Below, one piece after another: positions 43,209-55,200 of a stretch of 64,000 nucleotides of DNA. Numbering within the stretch: the first letter of the stretch is position 1; each line of letters starts with the position of its first letter. The notes beneath the pieces were generated by a model. It was not told where the DNA came from, did not search any database, and saw only the letters and a program-made list of their open reading frames with translations. Both the position numbers and the translations under genes were made by a program. The stretch is from Liolophura sinensis (lineage: Eukaryota; Mollusca; Polyplacophora; Chitonida; Chitonidae), in the NCBI RefSeq assembly GCF_032854445.1, contig NC_088301.1:46743116-46807115 (forward strand), in the 5' to 3' direction.

Positions 43209-46200
43209 GTAAGTACTTGTGGAGTTGTTCAGGAACCAACAACAGCTTTCGCGTAAAGCAACCTGCAGATAGTCAAGGGGTTACCCCAAGGCTCTGCCCG
43301 GTTTCCTCCCACCATAATCCTGACTGCTGTCGTATAAGTGAAATATTCTTGAGTACAGCGTAAAACACCAATCGAATAATAAATCAAATGAGCATGCAAA
43401 TTAGTTCTACAGTAGTTACAAACTGCATTTTATTTTAATGCGAACTCCGGCACCATTAAGGGAAAAGTAAAGTTTAGCAGTTCATAGACTATTTTTTCGA
43501 TATTTGAAGGTAATCACATTGAAAAGTCTCTCCCTATCTCCATTCAAGTTCTGCCTCCTTGCATCCCACTACAATGGGCCTGTAGTTGGACTGCTCAACT
43601 TTAGTATACCCTTTTTTGAATAAGTTGTATTTGACTTCTGCAGAAGTATTGCTAGAGAAGCATCTGCAAAGTACCCAATGGTTTTTGAAGTGGGAATATA
43701 TTGATACAAGCTTAAAATAAGTAATACATATCCAGTGAAGAGTGATCTAAGGGCTTTCCAGAACCTGGTTATCCATACTTAATTGTTTGATGGTCACAAG
43801 ATTTCCAATGAAATCAACATTTAATCTCACCTTATAAATTAAAGAGCACGGTATCCTTGGAATATACTTTGTCTAACAATGGCAGTAATTTCATGGTCTT
43901 GTGGTTTCATGAACGGCAAGCACTTCTGTGGTGACAGTCATTATGAAAGTCATTATGAAAGCTGAGTGACTTGATTATTCTTAAAGTCCAGAGTTCTGTT
44001 TTTTAAAACATTGAAAACTTAGAGATTTTCTGTGTGATAAAATATACTTTGTAGATGGATTCAGTTACACTGGATCACACATCACTGCAATCCTAACCCA
44101 ATGTTTGTATTTTACTGTTTTACACCTATAAATACTCTGTTCACATCCCAAACATTCATGATATTTGAATTTCATTTTATCGGGCCTGAATTCCTTTATT
44201 TATCTAATTTAATGTTTTTGATCCATGGATGTATAATTCTTTGGAAAATATTTTGTCATAGCTTGATGTAAGAACTTGAAATCAAAGAAAGCATTATTTA
44301 TGGGTATTAGAGCCGGCCATTGGTTGGCACTTTATTTTTCAGTCTGTCACAAATCAGCATCCAGGCTTTGTTTTATAACAGTTTATCTTGGTGAATTGAA
44401 ACTGTGTACTCTTACAGCCAAGTTTAAGTTTTTGTCCATTTTGTACATTGCAACAAATTTTTTGCCATTTGTTTTTTTGTTTTTTCTTTTAGCAAAATGG
44501 TTCATTATATTGAATTTCAACTCGATACATATCTTCAACGCACCAAGTTACACATCACGTTTCAGGCTGTTTCCACCATTTTAAACTAACTTATGACCAC
44601 TTCTGTACGTTTGATATCTGTGAGTTCGAAAATGAAGTGTTTATTCCTCTGTGAAATAATATTTTTATGAAAATTCATTTATCCTTGATATAAAGCTGCT
44701 ATAGTAATATTTGATGATAGCCCTAATACAAACTTGGATGCATTTAGAAAAATTTACATATGAATTGCATGAACCTATATGACACAGTTTGGGTATCTTC
44801 ATTCTTGGAAGAAAAGGCTTCTGAAAGAATATTAAATGACTTTACAAAAATTGGAAGGTCTGAAGCATTTTCTCATATTAAAACATACCGATATTGATTT
44901 TGATTGATTTTTTTATAGACTCGTGTGTAATGTTGCTGTGGGATATTGATCTTCTGTAACCAAATAGTAATAACAGCTGTCATCTATAGTAGTACTGTAT
45001 CTACATGAATGCACAAAATAAATTGCATTCAGTAAGAAATGTTTGGTCAAATGCAGATGTTTTGATCCTTTCTCTTTAATTATAGACATGTACTGCACAC
45101 TTTGATCAACAGGCCTGATATCAAAGGTTGAGGTCCTGACCTAGTTTAGGAGACAAAGTCCATGTTAATAGCTTTTCTTCATATATTTGGTTTTAGATTT
45201 CCCATAATTTTTACCACAACGAAAACAGTATGTATTTTAATTAAATGAAATAAATGAAACAATAGCAAATAAAAAAGACGCATTTCTTCAGATATTAAAA
45301 TGACTCTTTTTGTTAGGTGATAGGGGTATTTTCATTTACCATTGGTAAGTGTATGTTCAAGGAAAAGCCATGATCTAGATGTGAAAATGTGTCACTTTTT
45401 TTTTTTGTTTATTATATAGAATACACACATTGTTAACTCTGGTTGTCCAATTTTACCTCAATTGGATTTTTCAGGACAGTTTTAATAGGAGACTTGTATG
45501 CTCCTATTTCAAGTCAAAATAAACTTTCTGAATAGTGTTACGCTGACATTTAAACTTAACATGTAACATATTGACTTTGTCTTTTGCTATAGACATTAGA
45601 TTTCTGACAATGGTCATTTTTTCTGGTTGTAGCTCAGATTATCACTGCAGAACTGCTGCGTGAAGAAGAGGCAGAGGTGGTTGGGACTACTGAGAAACCA
45701 CCATGTATTGTTTTGTTTGGACAGAGTGCCAGTGCTAAAGGTAGAGCAATTAATGAACTGTTCAACCGCAATATTTTACCTGCTTTTGGCGAAGCAGATA
45801 ATGCAGCCAGTTTTCGAATGGTGCGCTTCAAATATGGTTCAAGCCCCTCTGTCAGTCTATCCTTGCCGGATGACTATAGCCTTGTCCACGTCATGGAAGC
45901 ATATAAAGGACCATGGCAGTGTATCCCCAGGGGAGATCTGGAGCTATCTGAGGATGAAAAATATGATCATGCCAAAGGATCTGCTGTTCTTGATGTGACA
46001 CTGAATCATCCATTGCTGCGTACAGGAGCACAGGTCGTGATGTCCCCATGTAACCATGGAGGGGACGCAGAAGAGGTCATCAAGGCATGTCTTCAGGGAG
46101 TGTCTGCCATCCTCATGTATGCCTTTTCATCAGAACAACTCACCAAGAAGGTGAGTACATGTATGTACAGTTGAAAGAGGGAATTCATGCTAAGTCTGGG

Positions 46201-49200
46201 ATGATAATGTTCTGATGCAGTTGTAATTGCATTGGTGCGCCTCTAGCTTGGCAAGATCGTGTAATAAAGAATTAAAATTTTCTGAATTACCACTTTTAAG
46301 TGTTCAGATAGCTTTAGTTTTGGTATTGTAAGTTGATTCACAATGCATTCCCTGGGTGATAAACTTAATCCAAAAACAGTGGAATACAGATAACTATGTA
46401 ATTATTCGTCTAGAAGTATAGTATATTACTATTGTTACTTTATTTCTTTTTAGCATCTATCTGAACTGGCTGTCCTCAGGAAAATTGTCCCTTGCCAACC
46501 TGTGTTGTTTATTAACATCACCACAAACAACTCGAAACCATCTGGTAGAACTGGAGAAAATGTGCCTGTGAGCCCCACATCACCAAATCATTCCACTCCA
46601 AGAGAATCTAATCACACACGAACAGAAGTGTTCAAAGCTCCGAGTGTGAGTCCAGAAAAAACACAGAAGGACCGAAAGAAATTAGCTGTTTGCAAGCATC
46701 TCTGTGATTTAGGATTCTTGAATTCTGCTAACAATCCTTTGCAGAAACATTTGTCTGCTGACTATTTCAAAGTGGACAGTGACTTGGTTGACATGGTAGA
46801 ACAGTTCCCTCCTGCAGCCATGTTATTTGTGAGACATGTTTTGCAGAGCTACCTGATCAATGCAGCTACAGTGCTAAACAACACTCATAATCGCTGTTTG
46901 CAGATGTTCATCATCTCTGCATTTGACATGGCAAGAGATATGCTTATAACTCCAAGGAAACTGGAGTTTGCTCGAGAAAAAGAAGATGAACTTTACCGAA
47001 CTTTTTTACAGATGGCCATCTCTAAACACGATGAGATTAGAAATCTTATTTCTGACACCATTGAGTTTATGAGAAGTGACATCCTGGTCAAAACAGAGGA
47101 ATACGACTTCATTGGTGAGTAGTGAGTCTAGTGACACAAACTGTACAATGCATACAATATTTCTGGGATTTATTTGCAGCCTGCCAGGACAAGTTCTGTT
47201 CAACTTGAAAATGTAATGCTGAACTTAAACTTGCATACCAAAAGGAGGGGGACTAATTTGTTTTTACAACACCGGTTTTTGTTATATCAGGCATTTGCTA
47301 GCCTCATTCCTCTGAGCAGAACCATAGACCCTGGTGTCTGTCCAACAGGGCTGGTCACACTACTGTATGTCTACTCTATAAAGAAGAATGAGGTCAGAAA
47401 CAAAGTTTTACCAATTTTAGAAATAAAGCATTTCTCCATTAGTTTTACACTCATGTGCTTCATGGTGTCTTGTGAGTTTTATGCCGCCAACAGTCTGTTG
47501 GAACTATTCACAAGGTAGATAGAATCCAAAACATCTGGATTTAGATTAGTGATTTATCTGGGCATAGCGCCATTGTGTTACGTCTGTTCTGTCCAATAAT
47601 GACACACACAGGCAGGTGATATTGGCACATAGACAGAAAAGAATAGTTCTGTGTCCAGATAAATCATGAATCTACGTGTTGATATTTTCATGGAGTATTA
47701 GCTCTGTTTGGAACTTTAGACAATGAAGTATGAAGCGCCAATGAAAATGATGTAACTTTTCAGGTGCAGGTTTTAGAGAGAAGTTTGATGCATGTGCAAG
47801 TGAACAGAAATTAAAATTTGACTGAAAGCCTGAAAATGTTAGATTTCTAAATATTGCATGTGAAAGATACACAATAAAAACATGTGAACAGGATTAATTT
47901 CCCAGTTGAGTTATTAAATTATAACAAAGAGCAAGTGTTTCCAGAAATGCTTTTATTCAAGGAGAAGAAAACTTCAAAAAATGACACTATCGACTGAAAA
48001 GAGCACATTTTTTTCTATCTGGTGGTGCCTGCTGCATAATTTTGCATTTTTTCCTCGCCATACACGTAAAGCCTGAAAACGGCAAAGCTGGCATAAAATG
48101 CTGAGTCCTTGGCGTCCTCCATCTTTAATACCTAATTATTTATGCTGGGGGTGTGTTGCCTCTTGGCCAGTGAGAGTCGTTAAAACTGCCAGCTTGTTCG
48201 TGTAAACTCTGAACCTACGTCCACCATTCCAGTTTTCCGATTGTCCAGCGGAAAACAAACTGTACTGTTCGCTGCCTTATGGGAAGAAGATTTCTACTGG
48301 AAATGTACAAACTGCACTTCGGCGGTTTTCGACGGCAATTCTCCTCCTAACACAGAAGACTTCAGGACTAGTTCTTAGGCAAAATGAAGTCTCCCACAGC
48401 GGATTTTGGCGCTGACTTTATTTATAATTTATCAACTTGAGGTACATAATAGAATTTTTTTATGACATGCACCTGCGAGGAAATGTATACTCTTTTCAAT
48501 GGTATTTGTTTGATATTTAAATTTTCTTTTTTAAAGAAAAGCATTTGAATCTAACAAATTTAAATATCTGAATTTTAATGTATGTTGATTTCCTTGTAGA
48601 AAGCTGTACTTTTGATTTTTATTTGCAGGTGTTGATGTTCCTGAGAATGGTGCAATTCAAACTGCACGTGACCTAAAAATTTGCACAGGACAAATTCAGG
48701 AGCTAGTGCTAGGTAGCCTTAACCATGCTGTGGCCAATAAACTGGTTAACTCTGTAGACATACTCAGAGATACTTACACTGGTAGGTGTATGTTGAATGG
48801 CTTTTAAATTTACGCTGTTTTTCTTTTAGAGAATGGTGAACATACACTATATATTTAAAGGAGGAGTCATGTTCACAAGTTTATACGATTTAAATATTTT
48901 GTTACGTGTAATATAGAACATTGGAAAACTTCATGGTCCAAAACACAGCGGTTCCATTCCTATGGTGGGGATCTTAGATTGTGGTATAGATCATTTTTTC
49001 TATACAATGCTTTGATGAATCACTGCACTAAATCATTTAAGTACTCATAGGGCATTGGTAACCAAACACTATTTTGAGAGAGAAGATAAAATTTGCTGAG
49101 CAAAGTTTTGTTGATAATATTATATCAAAAATTTGGTCAATCGTTTGACAGAATGGTGATGACATTCATGACCTCATTGCGTTCTCTATTTTTGCACAAT

Positions 49201-52200
49201 AATTGAGTATTTTCTTTTAAGAAATTACTGACATTTGAATCGACATTTAGTTGCGTCTTATAATTAAGATTTCTTTGCCTTGACTTTTTCTGCTCAACAA
49301 ACTTATTCTGTGACAAGAGAAATAACCGCAGAAAATGATTGTTGTTCCATACTGTAATAGATAGTGGGTGTATCAGGTTTCGGTTAACACAGCTGTGTTT
49401 GATAAAGTTTATACAGCCTGATGTTAATTCCTGTGCTGAAATATTCACAAATTTGAGTCTTGTATATTGTTCTAATTTGTACACATTGCCAAGAAAGGGT
49501 GAAAGTCAGTTGTTTTTTTTGATAATCAAGGAAATTCTGTGCGTGACATTGCATTGAATAAGTTTATTTTTGCCACTGTCAGGGACTTTAACCCGGTGTT
49601 TGGAGAGTTTAGAGAAGATTGACAAAGAGCATCCAGAGGGAGCTTCTGCAACAGAGGCATTGAAGCAAGTAAGAAAAGATACCAAAGTTTTTGGATTAAA
49701 ATTAATGTAAATTCGTTAAGTTCACAACTTAACCTTAGAACCTCTATTTGTAAGATATTATATGCAGAAATGTGAAAGAGGCTTTTGCAATTCTGGTTTA
49801 TTTATTACTGTTTTTCACTTAAAGTTTAGCCTTTTTCAAGAGAATCACTTTGCTGGTGTTTGAATGATTCATTCAATATATAGGTATACTTGATGTGCTG
49901 CTTCAGTGAAAATTCCATTATGACAAATTCACTAATAATCTATAATGGATGTAACTTCAAAAATTCAAACCAGAAATGTAAAAATGATTTGAAGATAAGC
50001 TGTTTTGGTGACATAGACTTGAGGCATTTTCAAGGCATTTAGCCCTTGAGATGAACACAACCAAACTCACCTACAGAGCATGATATGGATCGCATGACAT
50101 CAGAAGTGGACAGCTGCTCAGACTCTACAGCTCTTCAAATAGCAAAATAATGTGCCTTATTAAACATAAAATGCCATAAAACTAATGATCTTTCTTTACT
50201 TGAAAGTACGATGTTGGAAATTTAATTCTTATCTGTGAATTACTTCAGTCTGTTTGAAAAAGAATGAAAACTTGATCCATATATATCACTTACTCTGTGG
50301 CTCAAATAAAGGCTTTTAGCAAATTATAAGGCCTATACAATCTATCATCTGTAACCAGAAGAAAAAATCTTTATAGTAATGTACACTTCATCTCATACAT
50401 TATTTCTTCAGTATTTGGGAAGACAAGGTACTTATAAGTACTAGGTCCCTTTAGCAGCAGGAATCAGGTCAAAACGACCACTAGCCACTTTGACATTTGG
50501 GGTGTCGTATAGTGCAACCATTGTATAACTCCTTCCTGTCATTCTTATGCTCCTGGGTTTCCCCCGGGCTCTGCCTGGTTTCCTCCCAACATAATGCTGG
50601 CTGCCATCGTATAAGTGAAATATACTTGAGTATGCCGTAAAACACCAATCAGATAAATAAATAAATAAATCATTCTTATGCTTCTCTGTGTACTTTTTTT
50701 TGGCACATCTGTCACTGATTTAATTAAATCAACTTTTTAATCTACCCACTTCAAAAGGCATATATACCAAATTTATTACTGGCATGTAATTTTGCTGGAC
50801 AAGAACTCCAAGAGGATTTTTGCGAAATTTGATTACATGTACTTTGTCAGAAAACAGAGGTGTTGGCATCAAAAATGTCATTTCAAGGCATTTATGTCAG
50901 TGTTTCTGTACATGCATATTTGACACACCAAACTTTGGTGAAATACAGTAATAATGATGTGCATTGAGAATAATTACTTTTGAACTCTTTTGATCTTTAT
51001 TGAAGGATTAATGTTATTTGTCTGTATGATTCATTCCATTCATTGTTCTGGTTTAACCAGTATTCACTGAAGCACCTGGTCTGACCCTCGGTCACATTAA
51101 GTTGTATGAGCTAAGGCACTACAACACAGGCATTTGACTTCACCACATTCAGCCTTGTGGAAACATCTCATTCCGTAGCCAGTGGAATGATAGTGCAGTG
51201 GACACCGTCTCCTCAGTTAGCTGTTTTGGAGGAAGTGGAACATATCTTATCATGACTGAAATCATATAAGTTTCATCAAAACAAAAACAGGTTTAATAAT
51301 CTGAGACAAATGCCAAAGAAATATTGAAATTTGGTTGTTGTTTTCCTCAAAGATCCTGAACACAGCCTACCAGGTGGAGATAAATCATAACTCAAGCTCT
51401 TCACTAATACGGGTACTTCTGGAGAAGATGAAACAGCTTGTGCAATCCATGCCATGGAAAACTCCCCCAAAAGTTGACAATGAGTGGAAAAAGAAAGTAG
51501 CGACAGACATGTTAGCCAGTCTTAGTGCATCTAGGTAAGACTGCCTGTACCATGTACCTCTGTATTATTTTCACAGCCAGGTTTTTTGCACCGTGTAACT
51601 TACCAAATGTAGCATGCCTTTAGCTGTCTGTTTCACTCACTTTTGCATCACAAGGTTGTCACGGTAATCATCACTCACTTTTGCATCACAAGGTTGCCAT
51701 GGTATTTATCAATCACTTTTGCGTCACAAGGTTGCCATGGTATTTATCAATCACTTTTGCGTCACAATGTTGCCATGGTATTTATCAATCACTTTTGCGT
51801 CACAAGGTTGCCATGGTATTTATCATTCACTTTTGCGTCACAAAGTTGCCATGTTATTTATCAATCACTTTTGCGTCACAATGTTGCCATGGTATTTATC
51901 AATCACTTTTGCGTCACAAGGTTGCCATGGTATTTATCACTCACTTTTGCATCACAAGGTTGCCACGGTATTCATCACTCACTTTTGCGTCACAATGTTG
52001 CCATGGTATTCATCACTCACTTTTGCGTCACAAGGTTGCCACGGTATTCATCACTCACTTTTGCGTCACAATGTTGCCATGGTATTTATCAATCACTTTT
52101 GCGTCACAAGGTTGCCATGGTATTTATCACTCACTTTTGCGTCACAAAGTTGCCATGGTATTAATCACTCACTTTTGCGTCACAAGGTTGCCACGGTATT

Positions 52201-55200
52201 CATCACTCACTTTTGCGTCACAAGGTTGCCATGGTATTTATCACTCACTTTTGCATCACAAGGTTGCCATGGTATTTATCAATCACTTTTGCGTCACAAG
52301 GTTGCCATGGTATTTATCATTCACTTTTGCGTCACAAGGTTGCCATGGTATTCATCACTCACTTTTGCGTCACAAGGTTGCCATGGTATTTATCAATCAC
52401 TTTTGCGTCACAAGGTTGCCATGGTATTTATCATTCACTTTTGCGTCACAAAGTTGCCATGTTATTTATCAATCACTTTTGCGTCACAAAGTTGCCATGG
52501 TATTTATCAATCACTTTTGCGTCACAAGGTTGCCATGGTATTTATCATTCACTTTTGCGTCACAAAGTTGCCATGTTATTTATCAATCACTTTTGCGTCA
52601 CAATGTTGCCATGGTATTTATCAATCACTTTTGCGTCACAAGGTTGCCATGGTATTCATCACTCATTTTTGCGTCACAAGGTTGCCATGGTATTTATCAC
52701 TCACTTTTGCGTCACAAGGTTGCCATGGTATTTATCACTCACTTTTGCATCACAATGTTGCCATGGTATTCATCACTCATTTTTGCGTCACAAGGTTGCC
52801 ATGGTATTCATCACTCACTTTTGCATCACAAGGTTGCCACGGTATTCATCACTCACTTTTGCGTCACAAGGTTGCCATGGTATTCATCACTCACTTTTGC
52901 ATCACAAGGTTGCCATGGTATTTATCACTCACTTTTGCATCACAATGTTGCCATGGTATTCATCACTCATTTTTGCGTCACAAGGTTGCCATGGTATTTA
53001 TCACTCACTTTTGCGTCACAAGGTTGCCACGGTATTCATCACTCACTTTTGCGTCACAAGGTTGCCATGGTATTCATCACTCACTTTTGCATCACAAGGT
53101 TGCCATGGTATTCATCACTCATTTTTGCGTCACAAGGTTGCCATGGTATTCATCACTCACTTTTGCATCACAAGGTTGCCACGGTATTCATCACTCACTT
53201 TTGCATGAGAAGGTTGACACGGTATTCATTCATTCATTCTTGTCACAAGACAAGTACAATTTAAAGGCGTAGTGCCTGATCACAATAATTTCACCAGAAT
53301 GCCATAGAATATTATCTATTCATATGGGGTTTTGTTTTTCAGGTTAGCAAAAAGTATTTCATCCCAGATAAAGGACAGATTGAGTAAGTCACACGAGTCG
53401 TTTGCGACAGCACTGAAAATGCTCGAGTCCCGTCACTCAGGTCGGCTGGATAAAATAGAAGAGGAACGACTTAAAATGAGGAAGATACATGCCCCTAGAG
53501 TAGCCAAGCTAGCGCTGGAGAGCACATCTCTGAGAGATGTTGTTTTGCATGGTATTGTAGGGTTTTGATATTCTGGTTGTCCTATTGTATATTATGACAT
53601 TTGAGAAACAGTTTCTTTTCACTGCTAAATATTGAATAATCATTAACAGTTAAATTCAGAGAACTCTTGTTCAGATCTATGTATATTCTCCTACATAAAT
53701 GTTTTTTAGAATTTCTTTTATGTGGTGGATAACTGAATTTACACTGCTGAGATTTTTGTTGTAAAGCAGTAGGTTGTTTTTTGCCCTTTTTCATATTCTG
53801 TGTGCGAAAAAAATGGTGTAAAATACAACTCATTTGGAACAACTGATTTTTAACTTGGACATCTACAAGTACATTTGACTTCTGAAAAACTTGTAGAATG
53901 AATTGTAAAGTTTTAGTAATATAGAATATTTTAGGGATACTATGTTCATTGGATGGATCTGGCAGGTATAGTACTGGGGCCTGTTTTTTGAAGTGCATAA
54001 AAATGTGCATGTTGTAAAGATAAGAAGTGCACATTTCATGAAACCAGACCCTGTATTATTGTGCCCATGCTCTTGACCGGCACAGTAAGGAACTATGTCA
54101 CATATCTACCTAGGTGGTTGCTTGTGGACACTGGTTTCCTCCACCCATAAATTTAAACGATCAAATAAGTGAAAATTTATTTTATGGTGTTAAACGGAGA
54201 TGTTAGAGGTGATATCTTAACATGACAGTATTTATTGAGCTGAAGTTTCAATTTCATATGTCTCCTATAGGTAAGCTCAGATAAAATAAACAAATAAATA
54301 TGCATGTTCTCTTGGATTGAACCCAAAGGTTTAATTAAAATTTGAGGCAAAAAGATATTGTCACATTCAAATAATTAAGCAGCGGCAGAAAAAACTTACC
54401 TGAAGTTATCAAAGTATAAATGTATGTATTTCCTTAGGTATGCCCCAGATGGGACGTGAAATAGGACGGGGTCAGTATGGCGTTGTATATGCCTGTGAAA
54501 CTTGGTCGACTTACTCCCCGTGTGCTGTCAAGTCTGTCGTACCTCCAGATGACAAACATTGGAATGATCTAGCGCTGGAATTCTACTACACCAAGTATGA
54601 TTACAATAGCTCACCCTTATGAAATGCTTATGCTAGATATGTATCATTAGATGCAGATAGGGGTTGCCCTCTTGCTTTAACTTATGAAAAGGTAGAAACC
54701 CATAAAGGTGTTGTAAATATAAACAGGAGAATGGGGAGAAATACAGAAAATCTTCAACCTGTTCATCCTCTACAGCACTCTTTTTTTTGGTGGAATTTTT
54801 GTGTATAATTATTAGAAAAATGATGCTGAAATGATTTGTTTGTGTTACTAAGATGCTGTGCAAAGTATTTTTGTACAGCCTTATAGTTCTCTCAGAATGT
54901 TTGATTGCCGAGGCGGTTGAAAGCTTGATTGGTGTTTTATTTGAGTGAGTTGATGGTCGAAGGGAAACCCCGGATAAAACTAAACATTCGATCATTCACT
55001 CATTCATTCAGTATCAGATACGTGTCAGTAGACAGCTGGAAATCTCAACTTTATGTAGATGAGGTCTAAAATAACAGCACAATTTTTTCCCACATCTGCA
55101 GTATGTCCCTTTACATAAATTCAGTGTTATTATTTGCTGCGTATTTGTCATGATTTACTTGTTGCTAAAGATGTATGCTGTACATTAAACAGGAATCAAA

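Noticed and set aside
43061-43363. Longer N-terminal start (GTG at 43061) and read-through of the exon 1 donor
   Set aside because: ATG at 43085 gives the family-like start, and the GTAAGT donor at 43209 joins in phase to exon 2.
47174-47518. 114-codon plus-strand frame in DSTYK intron 3
   Set aside because: It follows the exon 3 donor, has no family match and no splice partner in phase.
51681-53272. Open frames of 517-527 codons in three forward frames
   Set aside because: They come from the 38-bp minisatellite in DSTYK intron 6. Frames are equally open because the unit lacks stops, and the flanking exons of DSTYK splice across it.
53582-54034. 150-codon minus-strand frame in DSTYK intron 7
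   Set aside because: Low-complexity Lys/Phe-rich translation of AT-rich DNA, no motif, antisense to an intron.
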